This document shows, piece after piece, positions 34,311 to 43,030 of a stretch of DNA of 64,000 bases (position 1 is its first letter; each line of letters starts with the position of its first letter). The position numbers and the translations under genes were made by a program. The DNA is from CBDANZ01 sp965197865 (GTDB taxonomy: Bacteria; Acidobacteriota; Vicinamibacteria; Vicinamibacterales; CAVVIG01): assembly GCA_965197865.1 (NCBI GenBank), contig CBDANZ010000004.1, positions 372,001 to 436,000 of the forward strand, given 5' to 3'. The notes beneath the pieces are model-generated. The model was not told where the DNA came from. It made no database searches and was given only the letters and a program-made list of their open reading frames with translations.

Positions 34311-35300
34311 GTGTCAGAGGGGTCTAGGCAAGTTCTCGTCACTGGCGGCTGCGGATTTATGGGGAGCCATCTCGTTCGTGCTCTCCTGTCGCAGGGCCGC
34401 GAGGTCGTGGTGTTTGACAACCTGTCGACAGGATTCGGGCAGAACCTAGCGCGGGGCGCGAGGCTGATACGCGCTGATGTGCGTGATCAGGAGCAACTTG
34501 CACGTGCGGTTCAGAAAGCTGACGTCGTGTTCCATCTTGCTGCCAACTCCAATACCACCATGTCGATTAACGCTCCTCGGGCCGATTTTGAGACCAATAC
34601 TCAGGGCACCTTCAACGTCTTGGAAGCCGCGCTCAATGCTCAAGTTGAGAAAGTCGTCTACGTATCGTCGGCATCGGTGTACGGGGTGCCTAAGTGGACC
34701 CCAATAGGAGAGCATCACCCAATCGGCCCTTTTGTGCCGTACGGTGCCTCCAAGTACAGCGGCGAAATCTCCTGCAATGTCTTCTACGAGACCTACGGCC
34801 TACCCGTGGTCATTGCGCGCCCCTTCTGTGTGTACGGACCCGGAGAAAATCCTGAGGTCGCGCTTGTGGAGGTTTCGCGCTACCTGCGTTGGCACCTGAA
34901 CGGCAGGCCGATTCACGTCGTCGGCGATCCCGACCAGAAAACCAGAGACTTTGTTCACGTGAGCGATGTGGTCAGGGGCCTGATCATGCTGGCTGACCAC
35001 GGAAAGGGGGGGGAGATCTACAACTTGGGGTCTGGAGAGGAGGTGACCATGCGCCAGCTGACTGACGCAATTGGCGTGATCACGGGCCGGGCTACCACCG
35101 TGCAGCCGGTCTCGCAGGTGATTGAAGATTCGTACCGCCTCGTGAGTGACATATCGAAGGCAAGGTTCCATGGCTATGTGCCCAGGGTGCCCTTGGATGC
35201 AGGGTTGAAACAGCTTGTGCAGCACTTGGGGCCGCACCCCGCGTTGCCGAGCGGTGAGACGATCTTTAGGGAGGGTCAACAGGGCCGGGCTGTACTGTGA
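34311..35300 (+). CDS. NAD-dependent epimerase/dehydratase (extended SDR, nucleotide-sugar type)
   Basis: This 329-residue Rossmann protein carries VTGGCGFMGSHLVRALLSQG (NAD-binding GxxGxxG at residues 11-17), FDNLSTG, FHLAANSNT, and the catalytic SSASVYG with YGASKYSGE (Y-x3-K). The C-terminal part (GDPDQKTRDFVHVSDVVRG...IYNLGSGEEVTMRQL) resembles UDP-glucose 4-epimerases and related enzymes acting on nucleotide sugars. The GTG at 34311 has AGGTGG at good spacing and fits the family start; upstream in-frame sequence is not conserved. Exact substrate not assignable. Confidence 0.9.
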   Translation: MSEGSRQVLVTGGCGFMGSHLVRALLSQGREVVVFDNLSTGFGQNLARGARLIRADVRDQEQLARAVQKADVVFHLAANSNTTMSINAPRADFETNTQGTFNVLEAALNAQVEKVVYVSSASVYGVPKWTPIGEHHPIGPFVPYGASKYSGEISCNVFYETYGLPVVIARPFCVYGPGENPEVALVEVSRYLRWHLNGRPIHVVGDPDQKTRDFVHVSDVVRGLIMLADHGKGGEIYNLGSGEEVTMRQLTDAIGVITGRATTVQPVSQVIEDSYRLVSDISKARFHGYVPRVPLDAGLKQLVQHLGPHPALPSGETIFREGQQGRAVL

Positions 35301-35595
35301 ACACCGAACAACAGGCGTCGGTGGCCTGAAAGGGGGAAGGGGCAGGATGGGCACGTCAATAAGGTGTAATTCTGATCGGGAACCTCGGGCGCGACGCCGA
35401 CTGATGAGCCGATTGAGCAGCCCGAGCGTGCCCTGCTCACTCGGAGGACGGCGAGTCACAGGAGCGCGTAGGTCGTCGCCGATGTCGGCCAGATAGAGGC
35501 AGCCGGATGTTTGCGTGGTTCCGTCGGGCGCAGTCGACGCCAGGAGGCTCGAAGGACAGGGTCCGGAGGCGATAATCCTCCCAATCGCGAGCCAC
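35301..35595. other. Short gap before IS3-family copy C2
   Basis: These 295 bp contain no convincing gene. They end at the terminal repeat of the IS3-family element; no target duplication joins this side to the far side at 36900. Confidence 0.4.
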
Positions 35596-35646
35596 TGAAC
35601 CGTACCGGGTTTCTCGGAGACCTCATTACTTGGGAGGATGGGGTCT

Positions 35647-35967
35647 ATGGGACGTCCAAGTCGGTTTTCTCCGGAGGTGCGTGAGCGCGCGGTTCGGATG
35701 GTCGAGGAGCATCGCGCCACCCACGCGTCGGAGTGGGACGTGTTGCAGTCGGTGGCGCCGAAGCTTGGCTGCACGGCCGAGACGCTACGGAAGTGGGTAC
35801 GCCAGGCACAGCGTGACGCCGGCTATCGCCCAGGGTTGACGACGAGCGAGCGAGAGCGCCTCAAGGAACTGGAGCGCGAGGTTCGCGAGCTGAAGCGGGC
35901 GAACGAGATCCTGCGGAAGGCGTCCGCGTATTTTGCCCAGGCGGAGCTCGACCGCCGCGGGAAGTGA
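35647..35967 (+). CDS. IS3-family transposase OrfA (type C, copy 2)
   Basis: The 106-residue OrfA differs from the other two copies by Asp for Gly in HASEWDVLQ. HTH and zipper regions are unchanged. Confidence 0.9.
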   Translation: MGRPSRFSPEVRERAVRMVEEHRATHASEWDVLQSVAPKLGCTAETLRKWVRQAQRDAGYRPGLTTSERERLKELEREVRELKRANEILRKASAYFAQAELDRRGK

Positions 35968-36860
35968 TGGTTCGCTTCATTCACGACCATCGGGATCAGT
36001 ACGGGGTCGAGCCGATCTGCACCGTGCTGCCGATCGCCCCCTCGACGTATCACCGCCATCGGGCGGCGCAGGTCGATCCGACGCGTCGCTCGGCCCGGGC
36101 ACAACGCGATGATGCGCTGCGCCCGGAGATTCAGCGGGTGTATGACGAGCATCATCAGGTGTACGGGCCGCGCAAGGTCTGGAAACAGCTGCGTCGCGAA
36201 GGGTTCTGCGTGGCACGAGGCACGGTGGGTCGGCTGATGCGGGCGATGGGCCTGGAAGGCGCGGGGCGTGGGCGCGCGTGGATCACGACCACGCACGCGG
36301 GCAATGGCAGCCGGCCCGCAGATCTCGTCGATCGCCAGTTCGTGGCGACCCGTCCGAATCAGCTCTGGGTCTCAGACTTCACCTACGTGGCGACCTGGGG
36401 TGGGTTCACCTACGTGGCGTTCGTGATCGACGTCTTCGCGCGGCGCATCGTGGGCTGGCGGGTGTCGGCCTCGATGCGCACGGACTTCGTGCTCGACGCC
36501 TTGGAGCAGGCCATCTACGCGCGCCGCGGCGACGCGCTGACCAGCCTCGTGCATCACAGCGATCGCGGCACGCAGTATCTTTCGATGCGGTACACGGATC
36601 GTCTCGCGGCCGCCGGCATTGCGCCATCGGTCGGGAGCCAAGGCGATGCGTTCGATAACGCCCTCGCCGAGTCGGTGATCGGACTCTACAAGATGGAGGT
36701 GATTCGACGACGAGGGCCGTGGCGCACGCTCGAGGCCGTGGAATTCGCCACGCTGGAGTGGGTGGATTGGTTCAACATGCGGCGGTTGCTGGGACCGATT
36801 GGAGACGTGCCGCCGGCGGAGTTTGAAGCGCAGTACTATGAGCAGGCCAAGGTGGCCTGA
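35964..36860 (+). CDS. IS3-family transposase OrfB (type C, copy 2)
   Basis: This 298-residue protein has the DDE triad present (WVSDFTYV, HHSDRGTQY, LAESVIGLYK). Its private difference is Met in LYKMEVIRR, where the others have Thr. Confidence 0.93.
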   Translation: MMVRFIHDHRDQYGVEPICTVLPIAPSTYHRHRAAQVDPTRRSARAQRDDALRPEIQRVYDEHHQVYGPRKVWKQLRREGFCVARGTVGRLMRAMGLEGAGRGRAWITTTHAGNGSRPADLVDRQFVATRPNQLWVSDFTYVATWGGFTYVAFVIDVFARRIVGWRVSASMRTDFVLDALEQAIYARRGDALTSLVHHSDRGTQYLSMRYTDRLAAAGIAPSVGSQGDAFDNALAESVIGLYKMEVIRRRGPWRTLEAVEFATLEWVDWFNMRRLLGPIGDVPPAEFEAQYYEQAKVA

Positions 36861-36908
36861 TTCAATGAATCCAGTCTCCGAGAAACCCGGTACGGTTCAG
36901 TTCACTTT

Positions 36909-37660
36909 TCACACGGTCCTGTTCGCAAGCGAGGGTACCACCTGAGCGGGCGCCAGGACGTCCACCCGGCTGTGACTTAGCGGATCTCGTAGGATAGTCG
37001 CCGCTCCTACTGTCACCGTTCTCGCAGGGCTTCGGACGGGATTCGACCCGCGAACGCCCTGTGCGGGCGATGGTAGTTGTAGAAGTGCTCCCACTCCGCG
37101 AGGCGTTGCTGCAGATCGACGGCCCCCCTTGTAGCTGAGTAGCTGATAGAACTCCTGCTGGTCGGTGCGATGGGAGCGCTCGACGTTACCGTTCAACTGC
37201 GGAGTGCGTGGCTTGATGTAGACGTGGCGGATGCCCTGGTCAGCTAAGTGCCAGCAAGACAAGTCTGGAGCTCGTAGTCACGGTCGGTAGGGACCGTGTG
37301 GATGCGGAAGGGGAATGTGGCGGGGACGTGGTTCATAGAAAGCGATCACGGTCTGCTGCGTATGGCGGTGATACACGCGAAGGCCTCGGATTCGGGTCGC
37401 GTCGTCGATCGCCGTGTACTGATAGCGTCGGACGTGCTGCCCTGCGGGCCCCTGCAGCGTCAGGAACTTCACATCGACTGCACGTGATGGCGCGGGCGCG
37501 GCACCTGTTTGGCGTAGCGATGGGTATGGACCGCCAGGCTCAGCCCGCGGTAGTGGCGCATCGGCAAGAAATCGTCGCTCCAAGACCGGTCAGCGGCCCC
37601 AGGTTCGGCTCGATGAAGTGCGAGATGTCCACGTTGTGGCGATTCTGCTAGGGCCACACC
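36909..37660 (-). pseudogene. IS481-family transposase relic
   Basis: Pieces of an integrase-core transposase lie in different minus-strand frames: LPMRHYRGLSLAVHTHRYAK, then VDVKFLTLQGPAGQHVRRYQ with TAIDDATRIRGLRVY (first Asp region), then WHLADQGIRHVYIKPRTPQL with NGNVERSHRTDQQEFYQLL (Glu region), then a shifted tail resembling FYNYHRPHRAFAG. At least three frameshifts and a deletion between the first and second pieces remove function. Confidence 0.8.
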
Positions 37661-37684
37661 CTTCCCGACATCGTGGCTCGTGGC

Positions 37685-37724
37685 GGACACCGAAGGACAC
37701 CGAAGGACACCGAAGGACACCGAA
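37685..37724. repeat. Four tandem copies of a 10-bp unit
   Basis: GGACACCGAA is repeated four times without error. It lies between the IS481 relic and the integrase gene, outside any supported gene. The 10-bp period is close to one helical turn. Replication slippage is the simplest explanation. Confidence 0.85.
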
Positions 37725-37884
37725 GAAGTTCGGCCGGCCAGGCGCACGGGCCGCCGCCGAAAGGGCATCCATATACGAACCCGACAGGGTTACCCTGACG
37801 CTTGATGTCGAGGTCACCTGATGGTGACGGCGATCGCGCCGGCTGTGCGATTCTTAATTCCTCTAAGTCGTTGATATTAAAACA

Positions 37885-38940
37885 TTAAGCCGTCTTGCGT
37901 GCGCGCCGTCGGGAGCGAGGCGGGCGTGCAATCAGTTCAACGGCGTCCCGTTTCAGCGTCTCGCTCGGGTGCCGATAGCGCTCCAAGATCTTCAGGTTCT
38001 TCCACCCTCCGATTTCCATCACGGTTTTCACGTTGACGCCGGCCTCTAGCATCCGGCTCGCTCCCGTATGTCGGAAACAGTGAAAAGTGATCCCGCCGCT
38101 CTTCCGGCCGGTCTGCACCGCGGCTCGATCGCAGGCTTCGCTGAACATCCGAATCACCAGGCTATTCGGCTTGCCCGCGTACGTCGGAAAGCAGGCGTCC
38201 GCCGTCTGGGGCAGCGCATCGAGCGCCTTCCTCAATCGGGTCGAGATCGGCACTTTGATGGCGCCGACTTTGGTATCGGTGAATAGATAAGCGCCGTGAT
38301 CTTGTGGGCGTCTCAGATCGGCTATGTCGCGCAGGCGGAGCAACGTGTCGAGCGCGCCGATGACGAGGGCGCGATCTTCTGCGCGCGTGAGTGCTTTGAG
38401 AAAGCGGCGTTCTTCGTCGTGGGTGAGCACGCGCGTATCGGGTGTCGCCACGCGGAGGCGTGCGAGGCCTAGGAGCGGATTGCGCTCGACGTATTTCGGG
38501 ACGGCTGTGGTCAACAGATGCTTCAGGATGGCTTCTTCGCGCTGCACGGTCGAGGCCGACACGTCAGTGAGACGCTGTGTCCGCCACTCTCGCGCCAGCG
38601 CGTGGTCAATTGCGCCAAGCTGGCGGTCATCAAAGAAGGCCCCGAGCTGCTTAAGCACCGACATCTCACGCCCACTCCCGCGCTTATGGGTGGAGACGTG
38701 TTCGGCGTACCACGCCCGGGGCTCGGCGAACGAACGCGACGGTCGGGCGAGTGGAAGGCCAAACCGCCGGCGTGCCAGATTTGCCATCGCCTGATGGTAG
38801 ACGTCCTCGGCCAGACGTCGACTGGCCTTCCGTTGCTCCGGCGCCGTGCCGATCGGGATCTTGGTGTTGAGCTTCGGCCGCGGCGCTCCTTCGAGCCAGG
38901 CCCACCAGAAGGGACTATCCGGCCGCGTGAAGAGGCCCAT
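37885..38940 (-). CDS. Tyrosine recombinase / integrase
   Basis: This 351-residue phage-type integrase has an N-terminal arm with WWAWLEGAPRPKLNTKIPIG, a core-binding domain at about residues 70-160, and a catalytic domain with Arg in LDTLLRLRDIADLRR, Lys in the following hairpin, HCFRHTGASRML (H-x-x-R) and the nucleophile Tyr in WKNLKILERYRHPS. All five positions look intact. It lies about 110 bp from the inverted repeat of the R-M transposon but outside it. No attachment site could be fixed near it; the AT-rich 37860-37884 segment is a candidate region. Confidence 0.88.
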   Translation of the reverse strand: MGLFTRPDSPFWWAWLEGAPRPKLNTKIPIGTAPEQRKASRRLAEDVYHQAMANLARRRFGLPLARPSRSFAEPRAWYAEHVSTHKRGSGREMSVLKQLGAFFDDRQLGAIDHALAREWRTQRLTDVSASTVQREEAILKHLLTTAVPKYVERNPLLGLARLRVATPDTRVLTHDEERRFLKALTRAEDRALVIGALDTLLRLRDIADLRRPQDHGAYLFTDTKVGAIKVPISTRLRKALDALPQTADACFPTYAGKPNSLVIRMFSEACDRAAVQTGRKSGGITFHCFRHTGASRMLEAGVNVKTVMEIGGWKNLKILERYRHPSETLKRDAVELIARPPRSRRRARKTA

Positions 38941-39074
38941 GAGGCGATCTGGACTTACCGCTTCTGATCATCGCGGGTGGTGATCAAGCCACCGAACAAG
39001 ACCTTAAACTCGACCCTGAACTTGGTCATTGCAGGGTTCTCAGTGGAAATTAGGGACCTACCTATTTGACGATC

Positions 39075-39266
39075 CTAGTAGCAGTAATGCTCTTGCCATC
39101 CGTCGGCAATCTCAGTTCTGACTTCCGTATAGAGAGTTGGCTCGCGCGTGATATCGGCAACGATCCATCGACCATCGACCATTCTATACAGGCGTTCTGT
39201 TAATTCGGGATCTGTCGGCACAAACACCTTAGATACCGATGAAGGATCGAACGGTGGGTTGCTCAC
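39075..39266 (-). CDS. Small ORF, last gene of the R-M transposon
   Basis: This 63-residue protein starts at a GTG 3 bases after the nuclease stop. The sequence (MSNPPFDPSSVSKVFVPTDP...LYRMVDGRWIVADITREPTL) is not one I recognise. Its TAG stop lies within the transposon inverted repeat, so the gene is part of the element. Position suggests an accessory of the restriction system, but no motif supports a function. Confidence 0.5.
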   Translation of the reverse strand: MSNPPFDPSSVSKVFVPTDPELTERLYRMVDGRWIVADITREPTLYTEVRTEIADGWQEHYCY

Positions 39267-39269
39267 TGT

Positions 39270-39722
39270 TTACAACCGACCGTGACTTACAAACCGAGCG
39301 AACTCCCCTTGCATGAACACGTGGAGTAGTCGGTTCTTTCCGGCCTGGTTGGTCAGCCACTGCTTTGCGCTAGCGGAGTAGCCGTCCCCGTCAAGAATGA
39401 TGATGGTGTCAAACTGATTCTGTGAGATAGACAGAACCTCGAACGGGTACTTTTCTTCAACGCTCCCACCTGATGCCTGCCACTTACACTGAATCACCAA
39501 ACACTCAGGGTAGAGGTGTGGGTGGTAGAGAATGGCATCCACGCGCCGTTTCTTGCCGTAGATGTCTTTTCCGATCTCGCACTGGTGCGTGTAGATGGGC
39601 TGTTCCAGCTCCCGAGCTGGAAAGAACCGAACGGGCGGCACCAACAGGTACTCACGTTCGTTCAGCACGTCCGCCACGAAGTCTTCCAGCCGTCGACCAG
39701 ATCGGTTTGCGCCAGTGGCCAT
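39270..39722 (-). CDS. PD-(D/E)XK nuclease, probable type II restriction endonuclease
   Basis: This 150-residue protein shows the core fold signature: RVDAILYHPHLYPECLVIQCKWQASGG, where VDAIL supplies the Asp and QCKWQ the E/QxK element, flanked by N-terminal LEDFVADVLNEREY. A short hydrophobic strand (FDTIIILDGDGYSASAKQWL) follows. The start ATG overlaps the methyltransferase stop (TAATG), a translational coupling typical of R-M pairs. The Q in the position usually held by E or D is tolerated in part of this superfamily. The target sequence cannot be predicted. Confidence 0.75.
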   Translation of the reverse strand: MATGANRSGRRLEDFVADVLNEREYLLVPPVRFFPARELEQPIYTHQCEIGKDIYGKKRRVDAILYHPHLYPECLVIQCKWQASGGSVEEKYPFEVLSISQNQFDTIIILDGDGYSASAKQWLTNQAGKNRLLHVFMQGEFARFVSHGRL

Positions 39723-40590
39723 TACCCGACAATCAACAGTTGGGGTCCCTTGCCGCGCCCATTCCCATCGCTATTGATGCTACGCGGAGCAGAGACCGTG
39801 TGACGGGTGAAGTCTCGATAAAGACGCTTGATGCTCTCCGTATCGCTATTAGACACGATGACGTGTGCTCCAGCCTTGCGCCACTGTCGACAGGAATCAC
39901 GAAGGGCCTTTTGATCGTCGGCGTCAAAGCCTTCCCCAGTGTAGCCGGTGAATGTCCCAGCATAGGGTGGGTCACAGTACACGAGGTCGCCGGCCTTTGG
40001 TTCGATGCGGTCAAATGACTTAGCCGTGACCGTGCCTTGGCCAGCACGTCTGACACCGCCCGTAGGTTCTCAACATCACAAATCGTCGGGTTTGTATGTC
40101 GCCCAATCGGAACGTTGAACCGTCCGTGCTTGTTGACTCGACAGAGCCCGTTGAAGCACGTCTTGTTGAGATAGATGAACCGAGCGGCGAGCAGAACTGG
40201 GTCTTGTTCATCGTGCATCTTGTTGCGGACATATAGGTAATGGCGACGGTTGTGCTTCCGTTTGTGCGCCTGCAACGCCTCAATAACTGCATCTATCCGT
40301 GCGTGAATCATCCGATAGGCGATGATCAGATCAAGATTCACGTCTGACAGATGCGCTTTGCGAATGCGGCTGTCGAGCGCAAAGAACACCGCACCGCCCC
40401 CAAGGAACGGCTCCCAATAATCTCCGAACTTCTCTGGCAGGACCTTGATGATCTCAGGGATGAGGGACCGCTTTCCTCCCGCCCACTTCACGAACGGGTA
40501 CGCCCTGGGCCGGTCAAGATACTCAACAGTCGTGTGTTTAAGAACCTTGTTGAAGGCAGAAAGCGGGTCAGTCTTGGGTGCTGCCTTCAT
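39722..40590 (-). pseudogene. D12-class N6-adenine DNA methyltransferase, 1-bp frameshift
   Basis: The N-terminal frame (40590 to about 40035) has FVKWAGGKRSLIPEIIKVLP (AdoMet motif), WEPFLGGGAVFFAL and LSDVNLDLI. After LRAVSDVLAKA the coding text moves to the +1 frame: KSFDRIEPKAGDLVYCDPPY, carrying the catalytic DPPY, then FTGYTGEGFDADDQ and so on to a TAA overlapping the nuclease start. Restoring one base near 40035 rejoins Dam/DpnM-type order over about 288 residues. If the shift is real, the nuclease has lost its protecting partner; an assembly error is the alternative. The ATG overlaps the transposase TGA by 4 bp. Confidence 0.82.
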
Positions 40591-40950
40591 GCGATGAGGT
40601 CCTTATAGCTCAGCCGTGCATCGTTTGTCAGGCCACGACCGAGCGCATCGTTCACGGTTTCTTTCTTACCGTTCAGCCGTCTGTTTTGCCGGTAGCACAC
40701 GGCATTGAGGTAGAGCTGGGTGTGCTGCCGACTCCACCAGTGGTGCGTCCCAACGTAGACCCGTTTAGTCATGGCCCACACGCTCTCGATACTGTTAGTA
40801 TGCGTATTCTCTCTCACATACTTCACCAGCCGAGTGATTCACGCGGTCTACCGCATAGAATCCGTCTAGTGCCCCGTACGCCCTGTTGTCATCGGCGTGC
40901 ACCTGCGACCCCAGCGCCACGTGCTGAATCATCAGGGGGGTTGTACGTCG

Positions 40951-41991
40951 TCAAACCAATCCGGACCACTGAGGCTGTTTGGGAAGAGACACTTCCCGCC
41001 GTTGTGCCGCGTGATGCGGCGTCCTCAGATTCTCTCGCCGTCGTGCGGTTAACGTCCGCTGCTTGATCGGCTCCCGACGGGCCAGGATCGCTGGCCGCCG
41101 CCCGTGGTAGACGTCGGCGGGCGTGACGTTGTCCAGGGACTCATGATAGCGCCGGTGATTGTACGCGTCCACGAAGCCTGCCAGAGCGCGTTCGAGGTCC
41201 CCCGGGCGGAAGTACTTCTCGAGCTTCACGACGTTCTTCATCGACCGGTGATAGCGTTCGATCTTCCCCTGCGTCATCGGGTGATACGGCGCACCCCGTG
41301 TGTGCGTCAGACCGTGCGTGTCCAGGTAGTCCGCGAGTTCCTGCGAAACATAGCAGGGGCCGTTATCGCTGAGCAGGCGCGGCCGATGGACGACCCGCAC
41401 GCGGTCCACGCCGGCCTGGGCCCGGGCGAGGTCGAGCGTCTCGGTGACATCCGACGCCTGCCTTGACGTCCGCAGCGTCCACGCGAGGATGTAGCGCGAG
41501 TAGTCGTCGAGCACCGTCGACAGGTAGTACCAGCCCCAGCCGACGACCTGCCGGTACGTGAAGTCGGTTTGCCAGAGTTCGTTGGGCCGATGCGTCGGAT
41601 GCGCGAAGGTCTTGCCCGCCGAGAGCACCACGTAGGCCGGACTCGTGATCAGGTCCTCGGCGCGGAGGATGCGATACACGCTGGATTCCGAGAGAACGTG
41701 GGCCTCCCGATCCGTGAACTGCCAGGCGAGCTCGCGGGGGGATTTCTCGGGATCGGCCAACGCCGCCGCGACCACCCGCCCGCGGACGCGCGGGGGGATG
41801 CGATTCCAGTGCCGGCGCCCGGCCGACGGTGCGGGTGCCAAGCCCGCCGGGCCGGCCCTCGTGTACCGGCGATACCACCCGTAGAACGTGGACCGGTGCA
41901 CGCCGAGTTGCCGCAGCGTGCGCCGTGCGGACAGATCCGAGTCCTCGACGAGGCGGATGACCTCGCGTTTCTCAGGTGCCGTCAGTCGCAC
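40951..41991 (-). CDS. IS3-family transposase OrfB
   Basis: The frame is 346 residues, of which the last few run past the terminal repeat. A DNA-binding region (LRQLGVHRSTFYGWYRRYTR) is followed by the rve domain with D in LWQTDFTYRQVVGWG, D in LLSDNGPCYVSQELADYL and E in PMTQGKIERYHRSMKNVV. It follows an A7 run at the end of OrfA, so it is probably made by -1 frameshifting. Intact. Confidence 0.9.
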   Translation of the reverse strand: MRLTAPEKREVIRLVEDSDLSARRTLRQLGVHRSTFYGWYRRYTRAGPAGLAPAPSAGRRHWNRIPPRVRGRVVAAALADPEKSPRELAWQFTDREAHVLSESSVYRILRAEDLITSPAYVVLSAGKTFAHPTHRPNELWQTDFTYRQVVGWGWYYLSTVLDDYSRYILAWTLRTSRQASDVTETLDLARAQAGVDRVRVVHRPRLLSDNGPCYVSQELADYLDTHGLTHTRGAPYHPMTQGKIERYHRSMKNVVKLEKYFRPGDLERALAGFVDAYNHRRYHESLDNVTPADVYHGRRPAILARREPIKQRTLTARRRENLRTPHHAAQRREVSLPKQPQWSGLV

Positions 41992-42399
41992 GTATCGTCC
42001 CCCGAGTCGGACGCCACGAGACTTTTTTTAAGTATGCGATTCTCGAGCACGGTCTCGGCTACGACCTGCTTGAGCTGGCTGTTCTGGCGGCGCAGGTCTT
42101 GGACTTCCGTTGACGTCGCTTCGCGCGCCGTATCGCCCAGCAGCCGTTTCTTGCCGGCCTCGAGGAACTCCTTGCTCCAGCGGTCGTACAGATTCGGCGC
42201 CAGGCCTTCGCGGCGGCAGAGCGCCGCGAGGCTCTCTTCCCCGCGCAGCCCCTCCAAGACGATCCGAATCTTTTCTTCGGCCGAGAACTTCCGGCGGGTG
42301 CGCCGCCGAATCTCCCGAACCACCTTCTCCGTCGATCCTGCCTTCACCATGGGGACCCTCCTCCCCTGGCAGGAAAGTGTCTCTTAACTCACGGCCTCA
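40970..42399 (-). mobile_element. IS3-family element inserted in the IS1595 transposase gene
   Basis: The element is about 1.43 kb. Inverted ends are TGAGGCTGTTTGGGAAGAGACACTT and TGAGGCCGTGAGTTAAGAGACACTT; the shared core is AAGAGACACTT. The sequences just outside are GGACCAC and GTGGTCC, mutually inverted, so the true ends could lie a few bases further out. No target duplication is seen, and host codons are missing at the junction, so the insertion was accompanied by a deletion. A fragment of the same IS type lies at 4179..4300. Confidence 0.8.
41982..42350 (-). CDS. IS3-family transposase OrfA
   Basis: This 122-residue HTH_Tnp_1 protein (RRKFSAEEKIRIVLEGLRGE, LAPNLYDRWSKEFLEAG) has a C-terminal zipper (LRRQNSQLKQVVAETVLENRILKKSL). 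The codons for LKKSL contain the run AAAAAAAG, a slippery site for fusion with OrfB. The ATG follows a GGAGGG ribosome site. Confidence 0.88.
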   Translation of the reverse strand: MVKAGSTEKVVREIRRRTRRKFSAEEKIRIVLEGLRGEESLAALCRREGLAPNLYDRWSKEFLEAGKKRLLGDTAREATSTEVQDLRRQNSQLKQVVAETVLENRILKKSLVASDSGDDTCD

Positions 42400-42740
42400 C
42401 GTGGTCCACTTTGGTCTGACGCCGAACAGTTTCCAGGTGGATGGCTAGGAACCACTTAGGACGTAGCTTGAGTGGGCTGTCCCCAAAGATGGTGCCAGTA
42501 ATGAGACGAAACACGCGCTTGCAGTCGGAGCACCGGTGGCGCTGCCCATCGGCGTAATGGTAGATCTTCCCCAGGCTCCCACAGCGTGAGCAATACGGGC
42601 CATCCTTCCACCGGATAGTCTCAAGGTGGGACAGACACGCTCGAACGGTTCCGAAGGTTCTGAGGGGCTCCGGGTTTTTCAGACCATTGCCAGGGTGAGT
42701 CTTGCGGCACAATCAGGCCGATCGGCCAGGAGGGTGTGCC

Positions 42741-43007
42741 GTGAAGAGAACGCGCTTTTCCGTCGAGCAGATCACCGGCGTGTTGCAGCAGGTCGGGGCC
42801 GGGGTACCGGTCGGGGACGTCTGCCGCCAGGTCGGCGTGTCCGAGCAGACGTTCTACCGCTGGAAGAAGGAATACGGCGGCATGCTGCCCAGTGAGGCCC
42901 GCGAGCTGAAACAACTGCGGGACGAAAATACGAAGCTCAAGCGTCTCGTCGCCGACCTGTCCCTGGACAAGGTCATGCTCCAGGATGTCGTCGAAAAAAA
43001 GTTCTGA
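42741..43007 (+). CDS. IS3-family transposase OrfA, copy B
   Basis: This protein is identical to that at 130..396, starting at the GTG, with the A-AAA-AAG slippery run near the end. Confidence 0.9.
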   Translation: MKRTRFSVEQITGVLQQVGAGVPVGDVCRQVGVSEQTFYRWKKEYGGMLPSEARELKQLRDENTKLKRLVADLSLDKVMLQDVVEKKF

Positions 43008-43030
43008 AGCCCGTCAAACAGCGTGAGGTC

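Larger units (their letters stand above)
35596..36899 (+). mobile_element. IS3-family element type C, copy 2
   Basis: The element is 1304 bp, with the same perfect 26-bp inverted repeats as the copies at 9905 and 59169. Flanks are CAC on the left and GTT on the right, so there is no visible target duplication. Confidence 0.95.

Noticed and set aside
37685..37724. Tandem 10-bp repeat considered as a regulatory array
   Set aside because: Four exact short units beside an IS relic are best explained by slippage; no promoter or regulator gene is adjacent.
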